Shown here piece after piece: positions 1 to 6,826 of a stretch of DNA of 10,287 bases (position 1 is its first letter; the number at the start of each line of letters is the position of its first letter). This DNA is from Firmicutes bacterium UBA3932 (GTDB taxonomy: Bacteria > Bacillota > Clostridia > Peptostreptococcales > Anaerovoracaceae), in contig DGEG01000078.1 of NCBI GenBank assembly GCA_002385825.1, positions 322 through 10,608 on the forward strand, given 5' to 3'. The position numbers and the translations under genes were made by a program. Under the pieces are notes generated by a model. The model was not told where the DNA came from and searched no databases. It was given only the letters and a program-made list of their open reading frames with translations.

Positions 1-27
1 CCCACAAACCCTTTCGTTAAAAATATG

Positions 28-56
28 TTGGCAAACAATCATTTGCCCATTATAGT
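28..56 (+). promoter_or_regulatory. Sigma-A-type promoter of the DUF4342/two-component operon
   Basis: TTGGCA at 28-33 and TATAGT at 51-56 are separated by exactly 17 bp, each one mismatch from consensus. This predicts a start near 63 and a leader of roughly 105 nt. A dyad GGCAAA-N6-TTTGCC (30-35 and 42-47) overlaps the -35 box and spacer, where a repressor could sit. A further TGGGCAAA occurs at 101-108. The match is seen in the sequence; promoter use is inferred. Confidence 0.6.
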
Positions 57-78
57 ATTTTTAGAGCTATTTTGAGCG

Positions 79-99
79 GAATTTAATCGAATTTTAATC
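79..99 (+). promoter_or_regulatory. Candidate response-regulator binding site: 11-bp-spaced direct repeats
   Basis: GAATTTAATC (79-88) is followed immediately by GAATTTTAATC (89-99), so the shared TTTAATC cores (82-88 and 93-99) are 11 bp apart. OmpR/PhoB-family regulators commonly bind tandem half-sites with about this spacing, and such a regulator is encoded in this operon. Autoregulation is therefore plausible but inferred. The repeats lie downstream of the predicted start near 63, so they would act as a roadblock there or serve a second promoter that I do not clearly see. Confidence 0.35.
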
Positions 100-121
100 T
101 TGGGCAAATTGCACTTTAAGA

Positions 122-160
122 CTTGATTGATAGGATGATGTCACTATCAATCAAGGAGGT
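122..160 (+). promoter_or_regulatory. Perfect 12-bp inverted repeat abutting the ribosome binding site
   Basis: CTTGATTGATAG (122-133) and CTATCAATCAAG (144-155) are perfect reverse complements around a 10-nt loop (134-143). The 3' arm contributes the AAG of the AAGGAGGT Shine-Dalgarno (153-160), which ends 8 nt before the ATG at 169. In RNA this hairpin would crowd the ribosome site; in DNA it could be an operator. No T-run follows, so it is not an intrinsic terminator. Its function is unknown. Confidence 0.6.
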
Positions 161-168
161 ATTGTTTT

Positions 169-723
169 ATGATTACATTGGAACAGGTGGAGAAGCTCCG
201 TGAAAAGGCAAATGTGAGCTACGATGAAGCAAAAGCCGCTCTCGAAGCAGCAAACGGCGATATGCTCGAGGCCTTAATTAACCTGGAAAAGCAAGGCAAG
301 GTGGTGCCTCCGGAGGGCGGCGGTTACTACCGCAGCACCGGCGAAAAAAACGATTCAAAGGAAGATTCAAAGGCATCAAAAAAATATGCCAGCAACAGGG
401 ACAGCCTGGCGGATTTGATCCGGAGGTTTGTCAGATTTTGCGGCATGCTAATTCACAAGGGAAATATAAACAGCATTGAAGTTCTTAAAGACGGAGAGGT
501 AAAGACGGCATTTTCCGTCACGGTTTTGGTAGTATTGGCGCTGTGTTTCTTCTGGATTACGATTCCTCTACTGGTAATTGGCCTGTTCCTTGGGTACCGT
601 TACCGGTTCAAGGGACCCGATTTAGGTAAGGACTCCGTAAACAGCGCCATGGATACGGCTGCCGAAGCGGCAGAAAACCTTAAAAAAACTTTTACGGAAG
701 GACATCAGAATCCAAATCAATAA
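169..723 (+). CDS. UBA-like/DUF4342 domain membrane protein
   Basis: This 184-residue protein begins with a UBA/TS-N-like three-helix segment (about 1-42), with the pattern VSYDEAKAALEAANGD that resembles the N-terminal domain of EF-Ts and NAC-type proteins. A polar, lysine- and serine-rich linker (about 45-78) follows. A DUF4342-type region (about 79-150) contains a short soluble strand segment and a long hydrophobic stretch (about 115-145) that could span the membrane once or as a hairpin. The tail is an amphipathic, charged helix. The start is set by the strong AAGGAGGT at 153-160. Only 18 bp separate its stop from the response regulator ATG, so it is probably the first gene of a three-gene operon. 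The family function is not established; a membrane-stress or accessory role for the two-component system is inference from position only. Confidence 0.8.
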   Translation: MITLEQVEKLREKANVSYDEAKAALEAANGDMLEALINLEKQGKVVPPEGGGYYRSTGEKNDSKEDSKASKKYASNRDSLADLIRRFVRFCGMLIHKGNINSIEVLKDGEVKTAFSVTVLVVLALCFFWITIPLLVIGLFLGYRYRFKGPDLGKDSVNSAMDTAAEAAENLKKTFTEGHQNPNQ

Positions 724-741
724 CTATCCGAGGACGTGCAA

Positions 742-1419
742 ATGGGCGCAAAAATATTGTTAATTGAAGACGAAGAAAAACTCGCCAGATTTGTCGAATT
801 GGAACTCAATTACGAAGGCTACCAAGTAACCAAAGCCTTTGACGGTCGGCAGGGTTTGGAATTGGTCGAAACCGGCGATTTTGATCTGGTGCTTCTGGAT
901 ATCATGCTTCCTGAACTCAGCGGAATGGAGGTGCTGCGGCGAATTCGCCGCAGGTCCTCCATTCCCGTTATTATGCTCACTGCCCGGGACAGTGTGGAGG
1001 ACAAGGTGGCAGGCCTTGATCTCGGTGCGGATGACTATCTTACTAAACCCTTTGCAATCGAAGAGCTTTTAGCCAGAATTCGCACTGCCTTGAGAAAGAA
1101 ATCCATCCTAGCGGAACCTTCCGTGCTGTCTGCATCTCGTGTCCGCCTGGACGTGGCCCGGCGCATTGTTACGGTGGATGATGTTCCTGTGGAACTTACT
1201 AAACGGGAGTTCGATCTTCTACACTGTCTGTTGAAAAACAAGGGCATCGTCATGTCACGTGACGCCCTTATGGATCACGTATGGGATTACGATTTCTGCG
1301 GTGAATCCAATACCGTAGATGTCTACATACGCTTTCTCAGAAGCAAGATTGATGAGGCATTCAATATCAAACTGATTCACACCGTTCGTGGAGTGGGATA
1401 TGTGATCAAAGATGAGTAA
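742..1419 (+). CDS. OmpR/PhoB-family response regulator
   Basis: This is a DNA-binding response regulator of 225 residues, normal for the family. The receiver domain (about 4-115) shows the acidic pair E9/D10, the phospho-acceptor D53 in LLLDIMLPE, T80 and K102 in LTKPF. A winged-helix output domain (about 128-222) contains the typical ELTKREFDLLHCL and a C-terminal VRGVGYVI. I chose ATG at 742 because AGGA at 731-734 is 7 nt upstream; the in-frame GTG at 736 would be too close to that site. The gene overlaps the histidine kinase by 8 nt (ATGAGTAA), so the two are translationally coupled and the kinase is its cognate partner. The target genes are unknown, although the operon leader carries candidate tandem sites. 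Confidence 0.93.
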   Translation: MGAKILLIEDEEKLARFVELELNYEGYQVTKAFDGRQGLELVETGDFDLVLLDIMLPELSGMEVLRRIRRRSSIPVIMLTARDSVEDKVAGLDLGADDYLTKPFAIEELLARIRTALRKKSILAEPSVLSASRVRLDVARRIVTVDDVPVELTKREFDLLHCLLKNKGIVMSRDALMDHVWDYDFCGESNTVDVYIRFLRSKIDEAFNIKLIHTVRGVGYVIKDE

Positions 1420-2890
1420 CAAGGAAACCGGTACAAAAACGAAAAAGATAAGCGCTTCTATCGTCTACAAACTGAATACCAAGCTTCTTTTTCGCATGCT
1501 CATTCTCTTTTTGGTATTGAATTTTTTTGTTTTTTGCGCCCTTGGAATTCAAACCGTTATCAAGACGGAAAGGGAATTGACTTCCGTGGTTTCGGCCATC
1601 AGAAGCTCAGATTCTCCCTGGTCTGATGATTTTAAATGGCTTGAGCTATCCGGTTTCCATATTGCCGTGAGCTCTGCAGACCCGCAGGGTTTTGAGCTGC
1701 CCTTCAAATCTGAAGGCGGCCTTTTTAATATGGAGCTTGAGGGAAAAAGAAGCTTTCAATTGCCTGAAGATGAGGGGCAGGGCTTTTTCAAGCGCCTGAA
1801 CGGTTTGCTCTATCGCTATGAGTTCCCTTTGGAGCATCAAACTTACTCGGTGTCCATGGAACTGGGAGACGAAATCCTGCTGATTAAGCGCACTCTGTTT
1901 ATCATGCTCCTGGCCGAGTTGATCATGCTTCTTGGCAGCATTTTGCCCGGCGCACGTCTTATTCGATCTACTCTGCATCCCATCACCATTCTCACGGAAG
2001 CTGCGCAAAGTCTCAACAGAAAGACTCCTGCCTTCGAATCGAAGAAAGTAGAGAACTTAACGGATACCCTGGACTCCATCAATGCGGCCAGGTTGGATAC
2101 CCGAATTTCCATAGATGAAACCGAGGAAGAACTCCAGAGCCTGGCCGAAGCCATCAACGGCCTGCTGGACAGGATCAATGACAGCTATCGCTCCCAGATC
2201 CGCTTTGTCTCCGACGCTTCTCACGAGCTGAGAACGCCCATCTCTGTCATCGAAGGTTATGCAAGCCTGTTGGACCGCTGGGGCAAAAAGGATGAAAAAA
2301 CCCTTGACGAAGGAATCAAAGCTATCAAGGACGAAGCATCCCATATGAAGGACCTGGTGGAAAAGCTTCTATTCCTTGCCCGCGGAGATAACAACACCAT
2401 GAACCTGCAGCCTGAGCACTTTGATTTGGCCAGGTTGGCCGAAGAGGTGCTAAAGGAATTCCGGATGATCGACAGCGGTCACGAATACGATTCACATATT
2501 GAAAGCAGCGTCTGGGTTTATGCGGACAAGGGACTTATCAAGCAAGCCCTGCGCATCCTGATGGACAACGCTATTAAATACACAAATGCCGGCGGAAATA
2601 TAACCGTGACTGTATCCGGCAAGGATGATCTGGCACTGTTATCGGTTCGCGATGAAGGAATCGGCATCCCTCCTAAAGCGGTTTCCCAAGTATTTGAACG
2701 TTTCTATCGTACTGATAAATCACGGGACAGGGCAACCGGCGGAAGCGGCCTGGGTCTTTCTATTGCCAAATGGATTGTGGAACGCCACGGCGGTTATATT
2801 GAGGTATTAAGCCGGCAGGAAATAGGCACAAAGATGACTATTGCCCTCCCCCTATCCGAACCCCCGTCCACTTCTGCCCAGCAGTTTTAA
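1412..2890 (+). CDS. Membrane sensor histidine kinase (HAMP-HisKA-HATPase)
   Basis: This 492-residue protein starts at the ATG that overlaps the regulator's stop. A basic N-terminus leads into a first membrane helix (about 28-50), an extracytoplasmic sensor region of about 105 residues (52-158) without a recognisable fold, and a second membrane helix (about 161-184). A HAMP-like linker follows (about 185-258, with a somewhat long insert). The HisKA dimerisation domain has the phospho-acceptor H271 in SHELRTPISVIEGY. The ATPase domain has the N-box around N386 (MDNAIKYT), a G1 box DEGIGIP (414-420) and a G2 box GGSGLGLSIAKWIV (from 443). All catalytic elements are present, so it should autophosphorylate and pass phosphate to the upstream regulator. 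The signal is unknown. No terminator is visible after its stop; the next promoter begins at the following base. Confidence 0.93.
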   Translation: MSNKETGTKTKKISASIVYKLNTKLLFRMLILFLVLNFFVFCALGIQTVIKTERELTSVVSAIRSSDSPWSDDFKWLELSGFHIAVSSADPQGFELPFKSEGGLFNMELEGKRSFQLPEDEGQGFFKRLNGLLYRYEFPLEHQTYSVSMELGDEILLIKRTLFIMLLAELIMLLGSILPGARLIRSTLHPITILTEAAQSLNRKTPAFESKKVENLTDTLDSINAARLDTRISIDETEEELQSLAEAINGLLDRINDSYRSQIRFVSDASHELRTPISVIEGYASLLDRWGKKDEKTLDEGIKAIKDEASHMKDLVEKLLFLARGDNNTMNLQPEHFDLARLAEEVLKEFRMIDSGHEYDSHIESSVWVYADKGLIKQALRILMDNAIKYTNAGGNITVTVSGKDDLALLSVRDEGIGIPPKAVSQVFERFYRTDKSRDRATGGSGLGLSIAKWIVERHGGYIEVLSRQEIGTKMTIALPLSEPPSTSAQQF

Positions 2891-2919
2891 TTGACCGAAA
2901 TCCTACGCCGATTTATAAT
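2891..2919 (+). promoter_or_regulatory. Near-consensus promoter for the transporter/kinase unit
   Basis: TTGACC (2891-2896) and a perfect TATAAT (2914-2919) are spaced by 17 bp. The -35 box begins at the base right after the histidine kinase stop codon. The predicted start is near 2926, about 54 nt upstream of the preferred transporter ATG. This suggests the transporter and the sugar kinase form a transcription unit separate from the two-component operon. Confidence 0.7.
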
Positions 2920-2979
2920 GTATCCGAGTGCAAACCATATTTTGTAATTATGTCCGGCGATTCAGGAGATCGGAAAAAA

Positions 2980-3882
2980 ATGAGCAAAACAAGAATAACG
3001 GGCATCGCGTTGATTATGGGCACCAATGTGGGCTACGCCCTGGTGCCTTCTCTCTCCTTCCTGGCTTTCGATCAGGGAGTAGAAACGGAAACACTTCTCT
3101 TCAGTAAGTTTTTCTATGCAGCAGTGCTGATGTGGGCATACATTTTCATTAAAAAGCTGCCCTTTCGCCTGGAGAAAAAAGCGGCACGCATGATGATCTT
3201 AATCGGCCTTGCTTATATCGGCATAGCAACTACTCTATACTTCGCATTCGATTACATATCCGGTTCCCTGGCCACCATTGTTTCCTTTACTTTTCCCGCC
3301 ATGATCGTTGCTATCGAGATGATAACGGGAAAAGAGAAGGTGAGAGCATCCAGGATTTCCGCCGTGATCTTATCCATGATCGGGTTGATCTTCATCGTCT
3401 GGTCCCCTGATATTTCAGCCAACCTCATAGGGATTCTATTTGCCTTGGGAACTGCCATCTCCTATGTGGTATACATGATGGGGCTGGCTGCGGAATGCAT
3501 CAAAAAATCCAACACTCTGGTTGTGGCAGGCTATGTACTTTTAATGTCTACGGTTTTTAACTTTTTCCGCTGTCTCCTTTCCGGGAAACCCCTTTTTACC
3601 ACCGGATTCAATCAACTGTGGCTCATGCTGGTACTTGCCGTTTTTTGCGCATTTATGGCGATTCTCTTCTTCTGCATGGGCGTTAAACTCATCGGCCCGG
3701 GAAATGCAGCGATTATCAACACATTTGAGCCGGTACTCGCCTGCTTTTTCGGTTATACCCTCGTCGGCGATGTGCTGACGCGAAATATGCTTATAGGCAG
3801 CGCCCTGGTAGTGCTGGCAGTTTTAATCGCTAACTGGCCGTCTGCAGCAGCTCGTGAAAAAAGCGCAGCAGACTCTTCCTGA
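2980..3882 (+). CDS. EamA/DMT-superfamily transporter
   Basis: This is a 300-residue, strongly hydrophobic protein with about ten predicted membrane helices arranged as two EamA-type repeats (about 8-138 and 148-288). It has the usual length and the usual pattern of the drug/metabolite transporter superfamily: a first helix with ALIMGTNVGYALVPS, and a final repeat with GPGNAAIINTFEPVLACFFGY, the conserved EP-containing helix. The substrate cannot be told from sequence. I prefer ATG 2980 because AGGAG at 2964-2968 lies 11 nt upstream. The in-frame ATG at 2950 has no ribosome site and would add ten polar residues. The downstream sugar kinase starts 24 nt after the stop, so the pair is likely co-transcribed and the transporter might handle a sugar-related metabolite; that link is inference. 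Confidence 0.85.
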   Translation: MSKTRITGIALIMGTNVGYALVPSLSFLAFDQGVETETLLFSKFFYAAVLMWAYIFIKKLPFRLEKKAARMMILIGLAYIGIATTLYFAFDYISGSLATIVSFTFPAMIVAIEMITGKEKVRASRISAVILSMIGLIFIVWSPDISANLIGILFALGTAISYVVYMMGLAAECIKKSNTLVVAGYVLLMSTVFNFFRCLLSGKPLFTTGFNQLWLMLVLAVFCAFMAILFFCMGVKLIGPGNAAIINTFEPVLACFFGYTLVGDVLTRNMLIGSALVVLAVLIANWPSAAAREKSAADSS

Positions 3883-3906
3883 TTCCGTCTGGTGAGGAGG
3901 GATGCA

Positions 3907-5621
3907 ATGATTTATGCAATCGCCTATGATTTGGGTACAAGTGCCGTAAAGACATGCCTGTTCAAAATTGATGAATCCATAGAGATGATTGCAAGCGCTT
4001 CCAGCGCAAACCACCTTTACATACTGGAAAACGGCGGAGCGGAACAGGACGCGGAAGAATGGTGGCAAGGCATGTGTCAAACCACCAAAGAGGTTCTGAG
4101 AACAGCCAATCTTCCGCCGGAGAAAATTTCAGGCATCTCTTTCTGTTCACAGATGCGGGACTTGTGCTGGTGGATAAAAAGGGAAACGCTCTCAGAAGGC
4201 CCATGAGTTACATGGATCAAAGATCGGGCGCAGAGATGAAGGCAGTGCAGGGACACGGCATAACTATATCCGGCGTAAATATCATCACCCTGCTGAAGAG
4301 CCTGTATATCACCCACGCCGCATCCACCAGTGTGAAAGACCCCATATGGAAATACAAATGGGTTGAGAAAAACGAGCCGGAAATCTTTGAAAAGGTCTAT
4401 AAATGGCTCGATGTAAAAGAATATATCATATGCAGGTGCACCGGCAATTTTATCATGACCAAGGATTCTGCATATGCTACCTTTCTGTATGATCCCAAAA
4501 GAGAATGTTGGAGCAAGACCCTTTGTAATATGTACGAAATCCGCATGGAACACCTGCCGGAGATCGTCGACTGCACTGATCAAGTGGGTTTGTTGACAAA
4601 GAAAGCAGCAGAAGACCTGGGCTTGAAGGAAGGGATAAAAGTATACGGTGGCGGCGGAGACGCAACTCTCATCGGTCTTGGCGCCGGCTGCGCCAAAGTG
4701 GGCAAGATCCATATTTATTCCGGAACCTCGGGCTGGGTCAGCACCGTCATAGACAAACCTGCAGTGGATATCAATTGCATGATTGCAGGTATAGTAGCCG
4801 CCGAAAAAGGTAAGTACAACTATTTCGCGGAAATGGAAACCGCAGGTATATGCTTTGAGTGGGTGAAAGACCATATCGCCCTGGATGAGATCGGTATTTA
4901 CCTGAAAAAACAGGAAGTCATAGATAATCAGGAACGTATATATGAAAGTCTGTATGATTACTTGTCTGAAACCGTAGAGCAGGCCCCTCCCGGTTCGGGC
5001 GGTGTCATATTCACGCCCTGGCTCCACGGAAACCGCTGCCCTTTTGAAGATCCCAATGCAGCGGGCATGTTCTTCAATATAAAGCTGGAAACGGGAAAGA
5101 CGGAAATGATCCGGGCCGTTTTGGAAGGAATATGCTATCATCTTAGATGGATGCTCGAATGCCAGGATAAAAAGATTAAGACATCGGAAACCATCCGGTT
5201 CGTCGGCGGCGGCGCATTATCCAAAGTAACATGTCAAATACTGGCCGATATAACGGGCAGGAGAATCGAAACGGTTCCGCTTACCAAGGACATCGGAGCC
5301 GTGGGCGCGGCAATGCTTATCGTGGTGGGTTCCGGCGGTGCGAAGAATCTGGAAGAAGTAAGCAAATGGATAAAAGCAAAGGAAGTTTACGAGCCTAACT
5401 TGAATCATAAAGCCATCTACGATAAGAATTATTCCGTGTTCAAGACCTTATATAAAAGCAACAAAAAGAGTATGTGCATAATAGGAGTATCTCCTCGGAA
5501 ACCGGCGGCATTTTTATGCGCCTTTGCAAAACCGGCGCGAAAATGCCGTAAGATTTCCCTGTCTCCGTATTCGAAAATTTCCATCCTGCTTCCTTCCTGT
5601 TTCTTTACAAAGCTGAAATAA
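3907..5621 (+). pseudogene. FGGY-family carbohydrate kinase (xylulokinase-like), frameshifted
   Basis: The N-terminal part (3907 to about 4155, 83 codons) has the first phosphate-binding motif AYDLGTSAVKTCLF. It continues in another frame from about 4156 with GLVLVDKKGN, the substrate-site MDQR, GGGGDATLIGLGAG with the likely catalytic Asp, the second phosphate motif SGTSGWVST and the adenosine motif FVGGGALSKV. The family pattern SQM-x-GLVLVD is restored if one base is added inside the CGGG at about 4155-4158, so a single-base deletion is the simplest explanation. The ATG at 3907 is preceded by GAGGAGGG. Intact, it would phosphorylate a pentulose or similar sugar in the cytoplasm. The 3' end is also abnormal: after KTLYKSNKK (to about 5470) the frame runs about 50 more codons through non-kinase sequence antisense to the htpG relic, so the native stop is lost. 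A sequencing error could explain the frameshift but not the altered tail. Confidence 0.85.
5429..5584 (-). pseudogene. Unidentified short reading frame fused to the htpG scar
   Basis: The frame that carries the htpG internal fragment continues past its end into a 51-codon stretch starting at an ATG (5584) with GGAAGG about 8 nt upstream. It begins MEIFEYGDREI. This faintly recalls the start of clostridial DNA-3-methyladenine glycosylase II proteins as I remember them, but the resemblance fades after about 12 residues. The rest is antisense to the kinase tail and includes a palindromic stretch at 5506-5548. It is probably debris from a rearrangement rather than a functional gene. Confidence 0.2.
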
Positions 5622-6003
5622 TCGGGAAGCAACTCAGGGCATTTGTCCATTATCAAAACCCCGTTGGCGTATAGAGCAAGCCCTTTTTCATACTCCTTTG
5701 TATAGAAATCATAGGGTATTTTCTCTGCCCAGGTTGTCGCTAAGCTCATCTTTTGTCATGCCGATGCCTGTATCCGCAACTTTCAGAATGCGGTTGGGCT
5801 TGTCCACTGAAATTTTTATATAATAGTCACTTGGATTAAAGTGGATATTTTCATCAGTCAAAGCAATATAGTACATTTTATCCATGGCGTCGCTGGCATT
5901 TGATATCAATTCCCGCAAGAATATTTCCTTGTTGGTATAGATGTAATTGATCATCAAATCCCAAAAGCCGCTTCGATTCTGCTTTAAATTGCCTTTTCGC
6001 CAT
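5603..6003 (-). pseudogene. htpG: Remnant of molecular chaperone HtpG (Hsp90)
   Basis: The ATG at 6003 opens MAKRQFKAESKRLL, the classic HtpG start. One extra G (CCC at 5960-5962 on the + strand) shifts the frame, and the match continues in the next frame as LMINYIYTNKEIFLRELISNASDAMDK (N-box) through DTGIGMTKDELSDNLG. At 5726-5731 the sequence jumps to WAEKIPYDFYTKEYEKGLAL and GVLIMDKCPELLPDYFSFVK, which lie in the HtpG middle domain some 200 residues further on. Similarity stops near 5603, so the rest of the middle domain and the C-terminal dimerisation domain are gone. Only about 400 of the usual roughly 1,900 bases remain. The ATP-lid glycine motif and the client and dimer regions are absent, so no chaperone activity is possible. 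The promoter and CIRCE operator in front are intact. It lies antisense to and overlaps the broken kinase tail. Confidence 0.9.
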
Positions 6004-6053
6004 AAAAACATCCCTTCTCCTTTCTTCCTGATATTTCGCTCCATCACAATGAA

Positions 6054-6080
6054 TTAGCACTCATTGATATAGAGTGCTAA
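6054..6080 (-). promoter_or_regulatory. CIRCE operator (HrcA binding site)
   Basis: TTAGCACTC (6054-6062), a 9-bp spacer, then GAGTGCTAA (6072-6080) form a perfect CIRCE inverted repeat with the canonical arms and spacing. HrcA binds CIRCE to repress heat-shock genes such as groESL and dnaK. Here it sits directly downstream of the -10 box and about 50 bp before the htpG-remnant start, in the classical repressing position. Confidence 0.95.
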
Positions 6081-6084
6081 TAGT

Positions 6085-6113
6085 AATATATCACTTTCCC
6101 TGACAGGGAACAA
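6085..6113 (-). promoter_or_regulatory. Promoter of the htpG remnant
   Basis: On the minus strand TTGTTC (6113-6108) and TATATT (6090-6085) are separated by 17 bp, with the CIRCE element starting five bases beyond the -10 box. The -35 region lies inside the last codons of the upstream paralogue gene, whose stop is at 6091-6093. A small palindrome TTCCCT-GAC-AGGGAA (6096-6110) lies in the spacer and -35 region. Confidence 0.55.
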
Positions 6114-6741
6114 TATAGTGCATTACCCCCTGGGCCATATAGTCGCCTAAAATCAGAGCATGTTTGAGCATCCGGTCCCTAATATCCAGCTCTTTGTCAT
6201 ATTCCTGCTCCAGCAGGGCGATATTCTCTCTGATGCTCATGCCGGGGAGATTATTGAGCAAATACTGCCACTGGTCTTTGCTCCAAAAAGGATTACAGCG
6301 CGCAAGACAATCAGCCACTTCCTCCACAAACCTATAAAGATCAACTGTCGCAGCATCCGCCGTCTGCGGGTCGCCGCTGATTTGCGCGTTAACCAATATC
6401 TGAAATTTTACGATGTACATATCCAGGAGTTGAGCAAATCTCTCGGCATGCTCTACACCAAAGAAAGGTTGAAGTTTTTCTTTAAATATCTCGGGAATGT
6501 GGTAAAGACGCTTGTTTATCGCATCTATGTTGCTGAAACCTGTAATCATGCTCACCTGATAGGACCTCATCCATATGACCAGATCTCTCCAAAGAGTTCT
6601 GAAATCGTTGATCAGGTTCATCTGCCCATAGGTGATGTATTTTTCCGGACTTGGACATGCTCCCTGGTTTTGGTTGGGGTATTGATTTAAATTCTGATTT
6701 GCGGCTGCATAATATGCCGCATGATTAAGTAAGCCTTCCAT
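6091..6741 (-). CDS. Uncharacterised alpha-helical protein (paralogue A)
   Basis: This is a 216-residue soluble protein of unknown function. The start is ATG 6741, supported by GGAGG (6754-6750) 8 nt upstream; a longer in-frame version from 6810 lacks a ribosome site. An N-terminal low-complexity tail rich in Asn and Gln (about 12-27) precedes a predicted all-helical domain (about 40-210) with no membrane segment or signal peptide. Visible motifs are LWRDLVIWMRSYQVS (50-64), NKRLYHIP (76-83), FFGVEHAERFAQLL (93-106), NPFWSKDQW (150-158), LEQEYD (177-182) and GDYMAQG (199-205). The same motifs in the same order occur in the gene at 8549-9235, so the two are paralogues. I believe such proteins occur in other Clostridia, but I know of no established function. 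A direct-repeat pair and a weak promoter lie upstream. The gene ends inside the promoter of the htpG remnant. Confidence 0.75.
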   Translation of the reverse strand: MEGLLNHAAYYAAANQNLNQYPNQNQGACPSPEKYITYGQMNLINDFRTLWRDLVIWMRSYQVSMITGFSNIDAINKRLYHIPEIFKEKLQPFFGVEHAERFAQLLDMYIVKFQILVNAQISGDPQTADAATVDLYRFVEEVADCLARCNPFWSKDQWQYLLNNLPGMSIRENIALLEQEYDKELDIRDRMLKHALILGDYMAQGVMHYIVPCQGK

Positions 6742-6826
6742 TTTATGATCCTCCGTGCATTTTCTGCTCATCTTATAGTCTATGAACATAGTAATGCGCC
6801 GGTTCCTCACACCTGGAATTCAGGGA

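Noticed and set aside
3892..3906. GTG at 3892 or the out-of-frame ATG at 3902 as kinase start
   Set aside because: The GAGGAGGG site fits the ATG at 3907, which gives the normal FGGY N-terminus.
4077..5141. Long minus-strand open frame of 354 codons opposite the sugar kinase
   Set aside because: It is a mirror of the FGGY kinase, has no family features, and its composition is that expected of an antisense shadow.
6096..6110. TTCCCT-GAC-AGGGAA palindrome as terminator of paralogue A
   Set aside because: It lies within the last codons and is not followed by a T-run on either strand; a role in the htpG promoter region is as likely.
6160..6690. Plus-strand frame of 176 codons
   Set aside because: It is antisense to paralogue A, whose motifs and ribosome site are convincing.
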